Source of the DNA: Synechococcus sp. CCY 0621
GTDB taxonomy: Bacteria; Cyanobacteriota; Cyanobacteriia; PCC-6307; Cyanobiaceae
Length of the DNA stretch: 64,000 bases
Direction: 5' to 3'
NCBI RefSeq assembly: GCF_019038465.1
Contig: NZ_JAFKRH010000010.1
Coordinates: 1-64,000, forward strand
In this document: piece after piece, positions 26,466-34,385 of the stretch
How positions within the stretch are numbered: the first letter of the stretch is position 1
How the letters are laid out: every line of letters begins with the position of its first letter
Made by a program: the position numbers and the translations under genes
The notes under the pieces: generated by a model
Seen by the model: only the letters and a program-made list of their open reading frames with translations
Told to the model about the DNA's origin: nothing
The model's database searches: none

Positions 26466-27353
26466 TCACTGGGTGCGCCCTGGTGCGGCGGGACTGGGCT
26501 GGGGCGGACGGGGCGACGCGGCGGATCCGCCTCGGGTGCCCACGCTCAGCTCGGGCTGTTCGGGATCGCTCAGATCGATCAGCTGAGGTGGGGCACCTTT
26601 CATGCTGGCCGGCAGGGTGCGGCTGAGGTGGGCCACCACCTCCAGCCGGCGGGGCAGACGGGCATCCGGCGGACCCAGCCGCACCTGGCCCAGCTGCGTG
26701 GTGCTGAGCCACAGGCTGCCGTCCGGTTCGAAGCGGATTTCGCGCAGGCCGGGACCCAGCACCTCCCGTTCCTTCAGCACCCTGGCCAGCACGGCCCGGT
26801 GGCGGGCGTTCCAGCCGACGACCAGCAGGGAAAGGTCGCCCTGGCTGCGCACCCCCATGTGCTGACGGATGCTGATCCAGTTGCCCAGGCCATCAACGAA
26901 GCCCATCTCCGGTCCGCGGTCGGTGCGGCGCTCGGCCCGGGCCACCGCCTCCCGGTCCTTGAGTTCCACCCGAAGCCGCGGCGGCAGCATCAGCCGGCTC
27001 ACCTTCACCTGCTCCACGGGCAGGGCCCCCATCAGGTTGCTGGCCACCTGGCGGGGCTGCAGCGCCATCAGCGGCTGGGGAAAGCGCAGGCCGGCCGCCG
27101 CGATCACCTGGTCGCGACTGACCACGGCACTGCCCATCACCTCCACCTGGGCGGGCTCCCGCAGGGTCCAGCCCTGCCGCAGCAGCAGGTAGCCCAGGCC
27201 GGCGGAGACGGCGCTGAAGACCAGGATGCGCCAGAGCAGTCGCAGCCGCTCGCTGCGGCGCTGACGGCGCAGTTCCTTGCGGCGCAGCACACCCGGCGGC
27301 AGCGGCACGCCTGGCGACGGGGGCGCTCCCTGCGAAGAGGGGGCCTGCTTCAC
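26466..27353 (-). CDS. ftsQ: Cell division protein FtsQ (POTRA domain)
   Basis: Bitopic divisome protein of 295 residues. A cytoplasmic basic N-terminus (RRKELRRQRRSERL) is followed by one membrane helix (about 40-60, LLWRILVFSAVSAGLGYLLL). The POTRA domain follows (about 67-140), beginning VEVMGSAVVSRDQVIAAAGL, then an FtsQ/DivIB beta domain. The C-terminus is Pro/Ser-rich. FtsQ links early and late division proteins in the periplasm. The start overlaps the stop of the preceding small protein by 4 bases, and ftsZ follows after 215 bases. Confidence 0.9.
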   Translation of the reverse strand: MKQAPSSQGAPPSPGVPLPPGVLRRKELRRQRRSERLRLLWRILVFSAVSAGLGYLLLRQGWTLREPAQVEVMGSAVVSRDQVIAAAGLRFPQPLMALQPRQVASNLMGALPVEQVKVSRLMLPPRLRVELKDREAVARAERRTDRGPEMGFVDGLGNWISIRQHMGVRSQGDLSLLVVGWNARHRAVLARVLKEREVLGPGLREIRFEPDGSLWLSTTQLGQVRLGPPDARLPRRLEVVAHLSRTLPASMKGAPPQLIDLSDPEQPELSVGTRGGSAASPRPPQPSPAAPGRTQ

Positions 27354-27760
27354 AGCTCGCAGCGGGAGCGGGCCATGAGTTCATCCATCCAGGTGCGGGC
27401 CCGGCGGGCGTCGGCGAAGGGCAGTTCCTCCTGCTGGCCTCCTCCCACCAGCCGCAGCCGGCAGGCGCCTTCGCTCTCCTCGGTCAGGGGCGCCTCCCCG
27501 GAGCTGAGCGAGAGCAGCTCGACCATTTCCAGACGCTTGACGCTGAAGCAGCCCACCGGCTGGAAGCTGCCGGCCACGAACTTGCTCCAGCTCAGTTCCC
27601 CCTCGATGAGCCGGGCGGCCCCGCAGCCATCCAGCTTGGCCAGTTCGGCGCCATTGGCCCAGTCACGGAAGAGCTGCTGCCGTCGCCGCTCGATCCAGCC
27701 GAGGGCCACCAGGAGCACGAAGGCCGCCAGCAGGGGCAGCCACAGCAGGCCATGGATCAT
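27350..27760 (-). CDS. Unknown membrane protein between ddl and ftsQ
   Basis: A 136-residue protein with one N-terminal membrane helix (residues 3-24, [20 protein letters not shown]), a basic stop-transfer ([11 protein letters not shown]) and a soluble domain of about 100 residues with three Cys. I recognise no family. The ATG at 27760 overlaps the ddl stop (ATGA), and its own stop overlaps the ftsQ start. All three are therefore translationally coupled. Position argues for a role in septal wall synthesis, but that is inference. Confidence 0.72.
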   Translation of the reverse strand: MIHGLLWLPLLAAFVLLVALGWIERRRQQLFRDWANGAELAKLDGCGAARLIEGELSWSKFVAGSFQPVGCFSVKRLEMVELLSLSSGEAPLTEESEGACRLRLVGGGQQEELPFADARRARTWMDELMARSRCEL

Positions 27761-28875
27761 GCCGCCGTTCCTTCCACGTTCATCCGGTGCTCCGATCTTC
27801 CCGCGCCCAGCACCAATTCGTGCACCAGGTCGGGGAGTGGTAATCCACTGGCCTCCCACAGCATGGGGTACATGCTCTGGCTCGTGAAGCCCGGGAGGGT
27901 GTTGATCTCGTTCAGCCAGAGGCTGCCTGTGGCCTCGTCGTAGAAGAAATCAACCCGGGCCAGGCCCCCGGCCGCCACCGCCCGGCAGGCGTCGAGCGCC
28001 ATCGCCCGGGCCCGGGCGCTCACCGCTTCGCTCACCATCGCTGGGATCACGGTGTGGCTGAGCCCCTCGCTGTATTTGGTCTCGTAGTCGTACCAGTCGG
28101 CATCGAAGCGGATTTCGCCCAGCACTGAGGCACTCAGCCCGTCCCCCTGGCCATCGGGGCGCTGCAGCACGGCGCATTCCAGTTCCCTGGCCCTCACGCC
28201 CTGCTCCACCACCAGGCGCCGGTCGAGGCCGGCGGCCAGCTCCAGGCCCGAGAGCAGGGCAGCCCGGTCGCCGGCCTTGCTGATGCCAACCGAGGAGCCC
28301 ATGTTGGCCGGCTTGACGAAACAGGGATAGCCCAGCTGGCTCTCCACCCGTTCCAGCAGGTCGTCCCGGGCACCGGGACGGGTGGCGTCCAGCTCGGAGG
28401 CCTCGACACAGGCGTAGGGCACCTGGGGCAGGCCGGCGGCGGCGAAGGCGGCCTTCATGGCCTGCTTGTCCATGCCCAGGGACGACCCCAGCACGCCGGA
28501 GCCCACGAACGGCACCCCCATCAAGGTGAACAGCCCCTGGACCGTGCCGTCCTCCCCGTTGGGGCCATGCAGCACTGGAAACCACACCTCCATGTCCAAG
28601 GCCCCCTCCGGAAAGCCCCGGAACCCCCCCGGCTGCGGCGGGCCGGGCAGCGCGTCGGCTTCAGCGGGCAGACCCCGCTCCAGCACCGCCGTCGCCACAG
28701 CCTCCGGCCACCAGCCGCCGCGGCGATCGATGTAGAAGCAGCTGACCCGGTAGCGCTCGGCATTGGCGCCGCTGCGCAGACCCCGCAGCACGGTCTGGGC
28801 CGAGCGGATCGAGACGGCGTGTTCGCCGGAGGCTCCCCCGAACACCAGGCCGACGCGGGTGGGGTGGGGGGCCAT
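27757..28875 (-). CDS. ddl: D-alanine--D-alanine ligase
   Basis: ATP-grasp enzyme that makes the D-Ala-D-Ala end of peptidoglycan precursors. The 372-residue protein has [19 protein letters not shown] at the N-terminus, the glycine-rich [30 protein letters not shown] (phosphate loop) and the metal-binding [17 protein letters not shown] use the ATG at 28875; a TTG at 28896 also lies in frame. It follows miaB by 26 bases and overlaps the next gene. Confidence 0.96.
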   Translation of the reverse strand: MAPHPTRVGLVFGGASGEHAVSIRSAQTVLRGLRSGANAERYRVSCFYIDRRGGWWPEAVATAVLERGLPAEADALPGPPQPGGFRGFPEGALDMEVWFPVLHGPNGEDGTVQGLFTLMGVPFVGSGVLGSSLGMDKQAMKAAFAAAGLPQVPYACVEASELDATRPGARDDLLERVESQLGYPCFVKPANMGSSVGISKAGDRAALLSGLELAAGLDRRLVVEQGVRARELECAVLQRPDGQGDGLSASVLGEIRFDADWYDYETKYSEGLSHTVIPAMVSEAVSARARAMALDACRAVAAGGLARVDFFYDEATGSLWLNEINTLPGFTSQSMYPMLWEASGLPLPDLVHELVLGAGRSEHRMNVEGTAA

Positions 28876-28901
28876 CGGCACAGGAAAGAGGGCCAAACGT
28901 A

Positions 28902-30311
28902 TCAGCGAACCGGTTCCCGGCCCAGGGGCCGGCCGCTGAGGCTGAACGGCCGCACCGTCTCGATCAGCACGTCGACCAGGTCCCCCGGGACATAGGGGCG
29001 GCCATCGCCGGGGTCGGCGGCGAAGAAGGTGAGCCGATTGGTGCGGGTGCGGCCCATCAGCTGATCCGGATCCCGGGGGTTGACCCCCTCGGCCAGCACC
29101 TGCTCCCGGCGGCCCAGGTAGCGGGCGCTGCGCTCGGCAGCGACCCTCTCCACCAGGGCGTTCACCTCCTGCAGCCGTTCCACCTTCACCGCTTCCGGCA
29201 GCTGGTCGGGCCAGTCGGCCGCCGGCGTGCCCGGCCGCGGTGAGTAGGCGGCGGTGTTGACCTGGTCGAAGCCGACCGCCTCGATCAGCTCAAGGGTGCG
29301 GCGGTACTGGGCATCGGTTTCGCCGGGGAAGGCCACGATCACGTCGGCGCTGATGGCCGCATCGGGGAGGCGCTGACGGATGCGGTCGATGATCCGCCGG
29401 TAACGCTCCACGGTGTAGCCGCGGGCCATGGCCCGCAGCACGGTGTCATCGCCGCTCTGGAACGGGATGTGGAAGTGCTCGCACACCTTGGCCAGGTCGG
29501 CGCAGGCGTCGATCAGCCGGTCGGTGAAGTAGCGCGGGTGGCTGGTGGCGAAGCGAATCCTCTCCAGGCCCCGCACGTCATGCACCGCCCGCAGCAGGTC
29601 GGTGAGGGTGTGGGCCCGCCGGCCCTCGGCGGTGATGCCGGGCAGGTCACGGCCGTAGGCGTCGATGTTCTGGCCCAGCAGGGTCACTTCCCGGAAGCCC
29701 CGTGCCGCCAGCCCCTCCATTTCCAGACGGATGGCCTCGGGCAGGCGGGACTGCTCCCGGCCCCGTACGGCCGGCACCACGCAATAGGTGCAGTGCTCGT
29801 TGCAGCCATAGATGACATTCACCCAGGCGCAGACGGCGCTGTCCCGCCGGGCCGTGGTGATGTCCTCGAGAATGTGCTGCTCATCGGTGGCCACCACCTG
29901 CTGGCCGGTCTCCACCCGGGTGAGCAGGGCCTCGAGCCGGTTGGCGTGCTGGGGGCCCATGACCAGATCCAGTTCCGGCACCCGGCGCAACAGGGATTCC
30001 CCCTCCTGCTGGGCCACACAGCCGGCCACCACCAGGGTGAGGCCGGGGTTGCCCCGTTTGCGCTGGGCCTGACGCCCCAGGTAGCTGTAGACCTTCTGTT
30101 CGGCGTTGTCCCGGATCGTGCAGGTGTTGTAGAGCACCAGATCGGCCGTGTGCTCGTCGTCGCCAAGGGTGTAGCCCATGGCTTCGAGGATTCCGGCCAT
30201 GCGCTCGGAATCGGCCTTGTTCATCTGGCAGCCGAAGGTGGTGATCCAGTAGCTGCCGCGCCGTGCCGAGGGCGCCTGGTCGGCCTGCGGGCCGGAAACG
30301 GTGGCTGTCAT
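28902..30311 (-). CDS. miaB: tRNA-2-methylthio-N6-dimethylallyladenosine synthase MiaB
   Basis: Radical SAM methylthiotransferase that adds a methylthio group to i6A37 of tRNAs reading U-initial codons. The 469-residue protein has an N-terminal UPF0004 domain with [11 protein letters not shown] and two more Cys binding the auxiliary cluster ([18 protein letters not shown]). The radical SAM motif is [22 protein letters not shown] and a C-terminal TRAM domain (about 395-460) complete the fold. It is divergent from the dipeptide epimerase, with 71 bases between starts. Confidence 0.97.
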   Translation of the reverse strand: MTATVSGPQADQAPSARRGSYWITTFGCQMNKADSERMAGILEAMGYTLGDDEHTADLVLYNTCTIRDNAEQKVYSYLGRQAQRKRGNPGLTLVVAGCVAQQEGESLLRRVPELDLVMGPQHANRLEALLTRVETGQQVVATDEQHILEDITTARRDSAVCAWVNVIYGCNEHCTYCVVPAVRGREQSRLPEAIRLEMEGLAARGFREVTLLGQNIDAYGRDLPGITAEGRRAHTLTDLLRAVHDVRGLERIRFATSHPRYFTDRLIDACADLAKVCEHFHIPFQSGDDTVLRAMARGYTVERYRRIIDRIRQRLPDAAISADVIVAFPGETDAQYRRTLELIEAVGFDQVNTAAYSPRPGTPAADWPDQLPEAVKVERLQEVNALVERVAAERSARYLGRREQVLAEGVNPRDPDQLMGRTRTNRLTFFAADPGDGRPYVPGDLVDVLIETVRPFSLSGRPLGREPVR

Positions 30312-30382
30312 GGGATCCAGTTTCCGCTATCGCCGCCGACGTGATGGTTGTGGCAGCGTGAACGCCCCGGCCCTTTTCTGGA

Positions 30383-31462
30383 ATGCGCTGCCGTCTGAGC
30401 CGCTTTCCCCTCACCAAGGCGGTGCCCCTGGCCATCAGCCGCGGCACCACCGGCGCCGTGGAGCACCTGGTGCTGGAGCTGGAGCACGACGGCTGCACCG
30501 GCCTCGGCGAAACCGGTGGCTTCGATACGGGCCACCGGGCCTACAGCAGCGAAGCCCTGGCGGCCGAACTGGAGGCCATCCTGCCGGCCCTGGAAGGGCT
30601 CGAGCCGGAACCGTTCCAGGCCTTCGAGTCCCTGCTGCAGGCGTTGTCGCCCCCGGCCCGCTGCGCCGTGGATCTGGCCCTGCACGACTGGTGGGGCCGG
30701 CGGTTGGGGCAGCCGCTGTGGCGGCTCTGGGGCCTCGACCAAGCCGCCATCAGCCCCACCAGCGTCACGCTTGGCCTGGGCAGCGAGGCGGCGGTGCTGG
30801 AGCGGCTGGAGCGTTGGTGGGGCCAGCTGCCGGCCAGCCGCATCAAGCTGAAGCTGGGCAGCCCGGAGGGGCTCGACCACGACCGGGCGCTGGTGCAGGC
30901 GGTGGCCCAGGCGCTGGAGCGGCGCCACCAGAGCCACGGGGTGGCCTGCGAGCTGCAGGTGGATGCCAACGGTGGCTGGAGCCTGGAGCAGGCCCTGCCG
31001 ATGCTGGGCTGGCTGGACGCCCAGGGCGTGGTGCTGGTGGAGCAGCCCCTGGCCCCCCTGGAGGATCCGGAGGCCGACTGCGCCGCCTTCGCCGCCCTGG
31101 AGCTGGATTGCCCCATCGCCCTGGTGGCCGATGAGAGCTGCTGGAACCTGGCCGACCTGGTGCGGCTCGCCCCCTACGTCGATGGGGTGAACATCAAGCT
31201 GCTCAAGAGCGGCGGGCTGGCGGAGGCGCTGCTGATGGCGAAAGCTGCCCAACGGCTGGGGCTGGGTGTGATGCTCGGCTGCTATTCCGACAGCGCCCTG
31301 CTCAACGGCGCCGCCGCCCAGCTGCTGCCGCTGGTGCGCTGGCCGGATCTCGACAGCCACCTGAATCTGGTCGACGACCCCTTCACCGGGCCCGTCCTGG
31401 ACGGCGATCGGTTGCGGCCCGCCGTGTCGCCAGGTCTGGGGGTGATCCGTGCTCGGGGCTGA
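30383..31462 (+). CDS. dgcA: Dipeptide epimerase / DgcA-like enolase-superfamily racemase
   Basis: A 359-residue enolase-superfamily enzyme of the L-Ala-D/L-Glu epimerase group. The barrel carries the KxK pair in SRIKLKLG (about residue 155), Asp of LQVDANGGW, Glu of VVLVEQPL, Asp of VADESC and Lys of VNIKLLKSGG. These are the two opposed bases and three metal ligands. The neighbour is a DUF1611 protein overlapping by 14 bases. That pairing matches DgcA-DgcN, in which DgcA epimerises N-acetyl-D-glutamate. Alone, the sequence also fits a murein dipeptide epimerase. Confidence 0.85.
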   Translation: MRCRLSRFPLTKAVPLAISRGTTGAVEHLVLELEHDGCTGLGETGGFDTGHRAYSSEALAAELEAILPALEGLEPEPFQAFESLLQALSPPARCAVDLALHDWWGRRLGQPLWRLWGLDQAAISPTSVTLGLGSEAAVLERLERWWGQLPASRIKLKLGSPEGLDHDRALVQAVAQALERRHQSHGVACELQVDANGGWSLEQALPMLGWLDAQGVVLVEQPLAPLEDPEADCAAFAALELDCPIALVADESCWNLADLVRLAPYVDGVNIKLLKSGGLAEALLMAKAAQRLGLGVMLGCYSDSALLNGAAAQLLPLVRWPDLDSHLNLVDDPFTGPVLDGDRLRPAVSPGLGVIRARG

Positions 31463-32540
31463 CACCCCGATCGTTCTGCTGCAGCACGGGGGCCTGGACA
31501 ACCTCAGCGGCAAGACGGGCCTGGCGATGCTGCGCTACCGCCAGGGTCCGATCGTCGCGGTGGTGGATCCGGCCCACCCCGGCGCCGATCTGGGGCAGCT
31601 CACCGGGATCGACCGGGCCGTGCCTGTGGTGGGATCCCTGGCGGAGGCGCTGCCGTTCGCTCCAGAGGTGGCGGTGGTGGGGCTCGCCCCCTCCGGCGGC
31701 CGCCTGCCCGAGGGGATGGGCGCCGATGTGGCGGCCGCCCTGGCGGCGGGCCTGTCGCTGGCCAGTGGTCTGCACAGCCGCCTGGGGGACGATCCAGCCC
31801 TGGCGGCCCTGGTGCAGCCGGGCCGATGGATCTGGGATCTGCGCCGGGAGCCCCCGGACCTGAGGGTGGCCTCCGGACGCGCCGCCGGGCTGCCGGGCCG
31901 CCGCTTGCTGGCGGTGGGGACGGACATGTCGGTGGGCAAGATGAGCGCCTGCCTGGAGCTGCAGGCCGCCGCCCGGCGCCGCGGTCTGGATGCTCGGTTT
32001 GTCGGTACCGGCCAGGCCGGCATCCTGATCAGCGGCGCTGGCGTGGCCCTGGACGCCGTCCGCATTGATTACGCCGCCGGTGCCGTGGAAGGGGCGGTGC
32101 TGGCCGCCGCCGTGGGCGCCGGCCCGGACACCCTGGTGCTGGTCGAGGGGCAGGGATCGCTCTGCCACCCGGGCTCCAGCGCCACGCTGCCCCTGATCCG
32201 CGGCAGCCAGCCCACTGAGCTGGTGCTGGTGCACCGGGCCGGGCAGCGCATGGTGCAGCGCCTGGACGCCTTCCCCCTTCCCCCCCTGGGCCAGTTGATC
32301 GCCGCTGTCGAGGCCCTGGCGGCCCTGGGCCGGCCGGCGGGCTGCGGTCCTCCGCCCCGGGTGGCCGCCATCGCCCTCAACACCGCCCTGCTGGACGGGC
32401 CGGCGGCGGCAGAGGCGCTGGAGGTCACGGCGGCGGCAACGGGACTGCCCTGCGTCGATCCGGTGCGCCAGGGCGGCGAGGCCCTGCTGGATCTGTTGCC
32501 GGGCCAAAAAAGAGGCCCGACGCCGAAGCGCCGGGCCTGA
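31449..32540 (+). CDS. dgcN: DUF1611 protein, DgcN-like D-glutamate N-acetyltransferase
   Basis: A 363-residue protein with the DUF1611 two-domain pattern. The N-terminal Rossmann-like part ends near DLRREPPDL. The C-terminal P-loop-like part has AVGTDMSVGKMSACLEL, FVGTGQAGILISG and LVEGQGSLCHPG. DgcN was described as acetylating D-glutamate before epimerisation by DgcA. The start is GTG at 31449, inside the epimerase gene. The final residues GPTPKRRA are encoded by DNA that also forms the terminator of the opposite tRNA-His. The substrate here is inferred from the pair, not proven. Confidence 0.82.
   Translation: MLGADTPIVLLQHGGLDNLSGKTGLAMLRYRQGPIVAVVDPAHPGADLGQLTGIDRAVPVVGSLAEALPFAPEVAVVGLAPSGGRLPEGMGADVAAALAAGLSLASGLHSRLGDDPALAALVQPGRWIWDLRREPPDLRVASGRAAGLPGRRLLAVGTDMSVGKMSACLELQAAARRRGLDARFVGTGQAGILISGAGVALDAVRIDYAAGAVEGAVLAAAVGAGPDTLVLVEGQGSLCHPGSSATLPLIRGSQPTELVLVHRAGQRMVQRLDAFPLPPLGQLIAAVEALAALGRPAGCGPPPRVAAIALNTALLDGPAAAEALEVTAAATGLPCVDPVRQGGEALLDLLPGQKRGPTPKRRA
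32506..32538 (-). terminator. Rho-independent terminator of tRNA-His, inside dgcN 3' end
   Basis: On the minus strand, directly after tRNA-His, an 11-base-pair stem AGGCCCGGCGC / GCGTCGGGCCT closes a TTCG tetraloop at 32524-32527 and is followed by six T (32506-32511). One pair is a G-T wobble. It overlaps the last codons and the stop of dgcN on the other strand. Confidence 0.85.
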
Positions 32541-32542
32541 AG

Positions 32543-32616
32543 GGCGAGCGAGGGGACTCGAACCCCCGAATGGTGGCGCCACAAGCCACTGCCTTAACCA
32601 CTTGGCGACGCCCGCC
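32543..32616 (-). tRNA. tRNA-His (anticodon GTG)
   Basis: The acceptor stem GCGGGCG pairs with CGCTCGC (one G-T). The extra G at position -1 (base 32616) faces C73 at 32543, the identity mark of tRNA-His. The anticodon stem GTGGC/GCCAC encloses TTGTGGC, giving anticodon GTG at 32580-32582. The T-arm is GGGGG-TTCGAGT-CCCCT. It is divergent from the DUF4359 gene. Confidence 0.96.
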
Positions 32617-32658
32617 GCGGTCTTTGCCAATGTATCAAGTGAGCCCGCCGGCCCCCGC

Positions 32659-33093
32659 TTGCCCCCGCCGACCACCGCCACCCGCACCGTTTCCGGCCTC
32701 CTGGGCCTGACCGCCGTTTCGGCGGGCCTCATCGGCCTGGCCGTCACCAACCCTGGCCCCGCCGCCTTCGAGGAGTTCGCCGCCGACAAGCTGACCGAGC
32801 TGGCCAGCGAGGAGCTGTGCCAGAACGAAGGGCTGCCGCTGCTGGCCCGGATGCTGATCCAGAACTGTCCGGAACTGGTGCGATCCCAGCGCAAGGTGCT
32901 GGGCCGTCTGGCGCGCGAGAACTCGCGTCGTTACAACCTCGGCCTGCTGAGCTTCTACGGCACCCGGTTGGGTGGGGAGAAGGTGTTGCCCAACTGGAGC
33001 ATCCCCCGCTACGACGCCGTCACCCTGGCGGTCGCGGGCCAATTCGTGCTGCTCTCCGCCGGCGAGAGCGCGCCGGGGAGCCCGATGCCGTGA
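32659..33093 (+). CDS. DUF4359 family protein
   Basis: A protein of about 144 residues with one N-terminal membrane or signal segment (LLGLTAVSAGLIGLAVTNPG), then an alpha-rich soluble domain. It has the DUF4359 pattern VTNPGPAAFEEFAADKLTEL, Cys residues in SEELCQNEG and IQNCPELV, and a C-terminal segment LGLLSFYGTRLGGEKVLPN that would face outside the cytoplasm. The start is uncertain: frames beginning at 32602 lie inside tRNA-His, so I choose TTG at 32659. The stop overlaps the amidohydrolase GTG (GTGA). The family's function is unknown. Confidence 0.72.
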   Translation: MPPPTTATRTVSGLLGLTAVSAGLIGLAVTNPGPAAFEEFAADKLTELASEELCQNEGLPLLARMLIQNCPELVRSQRKVLGRLARENSRRYNLGLLSFYGTRLGGEKVLPNWSIPRYDAVTLAVAGQFVLLSAGESAPGSPMP

Positions 33094-34385
33094 GCGCCGC
33101 GCCGCTGCCGGCCGGGCTGCTGCCGCCGATGCGCTTCCCCAGGTCCCTGCTCGATCCCCTGGCCCGGCTGCCGGCCGCCGACGACCAGGGCCTGGTGGCG
33201 GTGCAGCTGGAGCAGGCCGACGGCCGGATCCGTGCCATCCACACGCTGGCCGCTGGCTCCGGCGCCTCCCTGCCCCTGGCGCTGACGCCGCTGGTGGAGC
33301 CCCATGCCCACCTCGACAAGGCCTTCAGCGGTGAGTCCTTCCCCAATCCCGATGGCACCATGGCCGGGGCCATGGCGGCGAACGGCCGCGAAGCGGCCGA
33401 GCGGCGGGCCGATGGGGTGCGGCGGCGGGGTGAGCAGGCCCTGGAGCGGGCCTGGCGTTACGGGTTGCGGGCGATCCGCAGCCACATCGACAGCCTCGGT
33501 CCCTGGGCCACCCCCAGCTGGGAGGCGCTGCTGGAGCTGCGCGACCGCTGGCGGGGCCGGGTGGAGCTGCAGCTGGTGGCCCTGGTGCCGGTGGGCCACT
33601 GGCGCACGCCGGAGGGAGAGGCCTTCGCCGCCTGGGTGGCTGGCCATGGCGGCCTGCTGGGCGGCGTGCTTGGCGCCCCCTTCCGCTCCACCCCGGCCGA
33701 TCGGGCGGCGCTGCTGGCCCTGCTGCAGCTGGCAGAGCGCCTCGGCTGCGGGGTGGATCTGCATGTCGATGAGAGCGCTGAGGAGCACGGCCGCGGTGTG
33801 GCCCTGGTGAGCGATCTGCTGCGGCGCCACCGCCTGGCCGTGCCGCTCACCTGCAGCCATGCCAGCAGCATGGGCCTGCTGGCCGATGGCCCCTGCCGCC
33901 GCCTGGCGGAGGCGATGGCGGCGGCGGCGGTGGGGGTGGTGGCCCTGCCCACCACCAACCTGTGGCTGCTCGGCAAACACCAGCGCCGCACCCCGTCGCT
34001 GCGGCCCCAGGCCCCGATCCGCCAGCTCCAGGAGGCTGGCGTGACCGTTGCCGTGGGGGGTGACAACGTGCAGGATCCCTGGTTCCCCGGGGGGGATTTC
34101 GATCCGATCGGCCTGCTGCGTTTCAGCCTCGCTGCCAGCCACCTGGTGCCCTGGCGGCGGCTGGGCCTGAGCCCCTTCAGCACCGCCGCGGCCCAGCTGC
34201 TGGGCCTCGACTGGGACGGGGTCCTGCGGCAGGGATCCCCGGCCGATCTGCTGGTGCTGGGGGCCTCCTCCTGGGGCGAGCTGCTGGCCCGTCCGCCCCG
34301 GCGGCGGGTGCTGCGGGCCGGCCGCTGGCTGGAGCCGCCCCTGTGCGAAGAACCGTCCCCACTGCTGGCCGCCTGCCATGGATGA
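33090..34385 (+). CDS. Cytosine deaminase-like amidohydrolase
   Basis: A 431-residue metal-dependent hydrolase of the CodA / TRZ-ATZ group. Metal ligands and catalytic residues are visible: the HxH of EPHAHLDKAF (about residue 73), DLHVDESAEEH, CSHASSMG and GGDNVQDPWFPGGDFDPIG, which match the order in cytosine deaminase. It may deaminate or hydrolyse a cyclic amidine or ring compound; the substrate is not readable. The GTG at 33090 overlaps the DUF4359 stop and the end overlaps the FAD oxidase start by 8 bases, so the three are coupled. Confidence 0.85.
   Translation: MSAAPLPAGLLPPMRFPRSLLDPLARLPAADDQGLVAVQLEQADGRIRAIHTLAAGSGASLPLALTPLVEPHAHLDKAFSGESFPNPDGTMAGAMAANGREAAERRADGVRRRGEQALERAWRYGLRAIRSHIDSLGPWATPSWEALLELRDRWRGRVELQLVALVPVGHWRTPEGEAFAAWVAGHGGLLGGVLGAPFRSTPADRAALLALLQLAERLGCGVDLHVDESAEEHGRGVALVSDLLRRHRLAVPLTCSHASSMGLLADGPCRRLAEAMAAAAVGVVALPTTNLWLLGKHQRRTPSLRPQAPIRQLQEAGVTVAVGGDNVQDPWFPGGDFDPIGLLRFSLAASHLVPWRRLGLSPFSTAAAQLLGLDWDGVLRQGSPADLLVLGASSWGELLARPPRRRVLRAGRWLEPPLCEEPSPLLAACHG

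Noticed and set aside
32602-32658. Earlier start for the DUF4359 protein
   Set aside because: The frame begins inside tRNA-His on the other strand, so a later start is more likely.
31383-32894. 503-codon minus-strand open frame over dgcN and tRNA-His
   Set aside because: Reads antisense through a recognised gene and a tRNA; composition is shadow-like.
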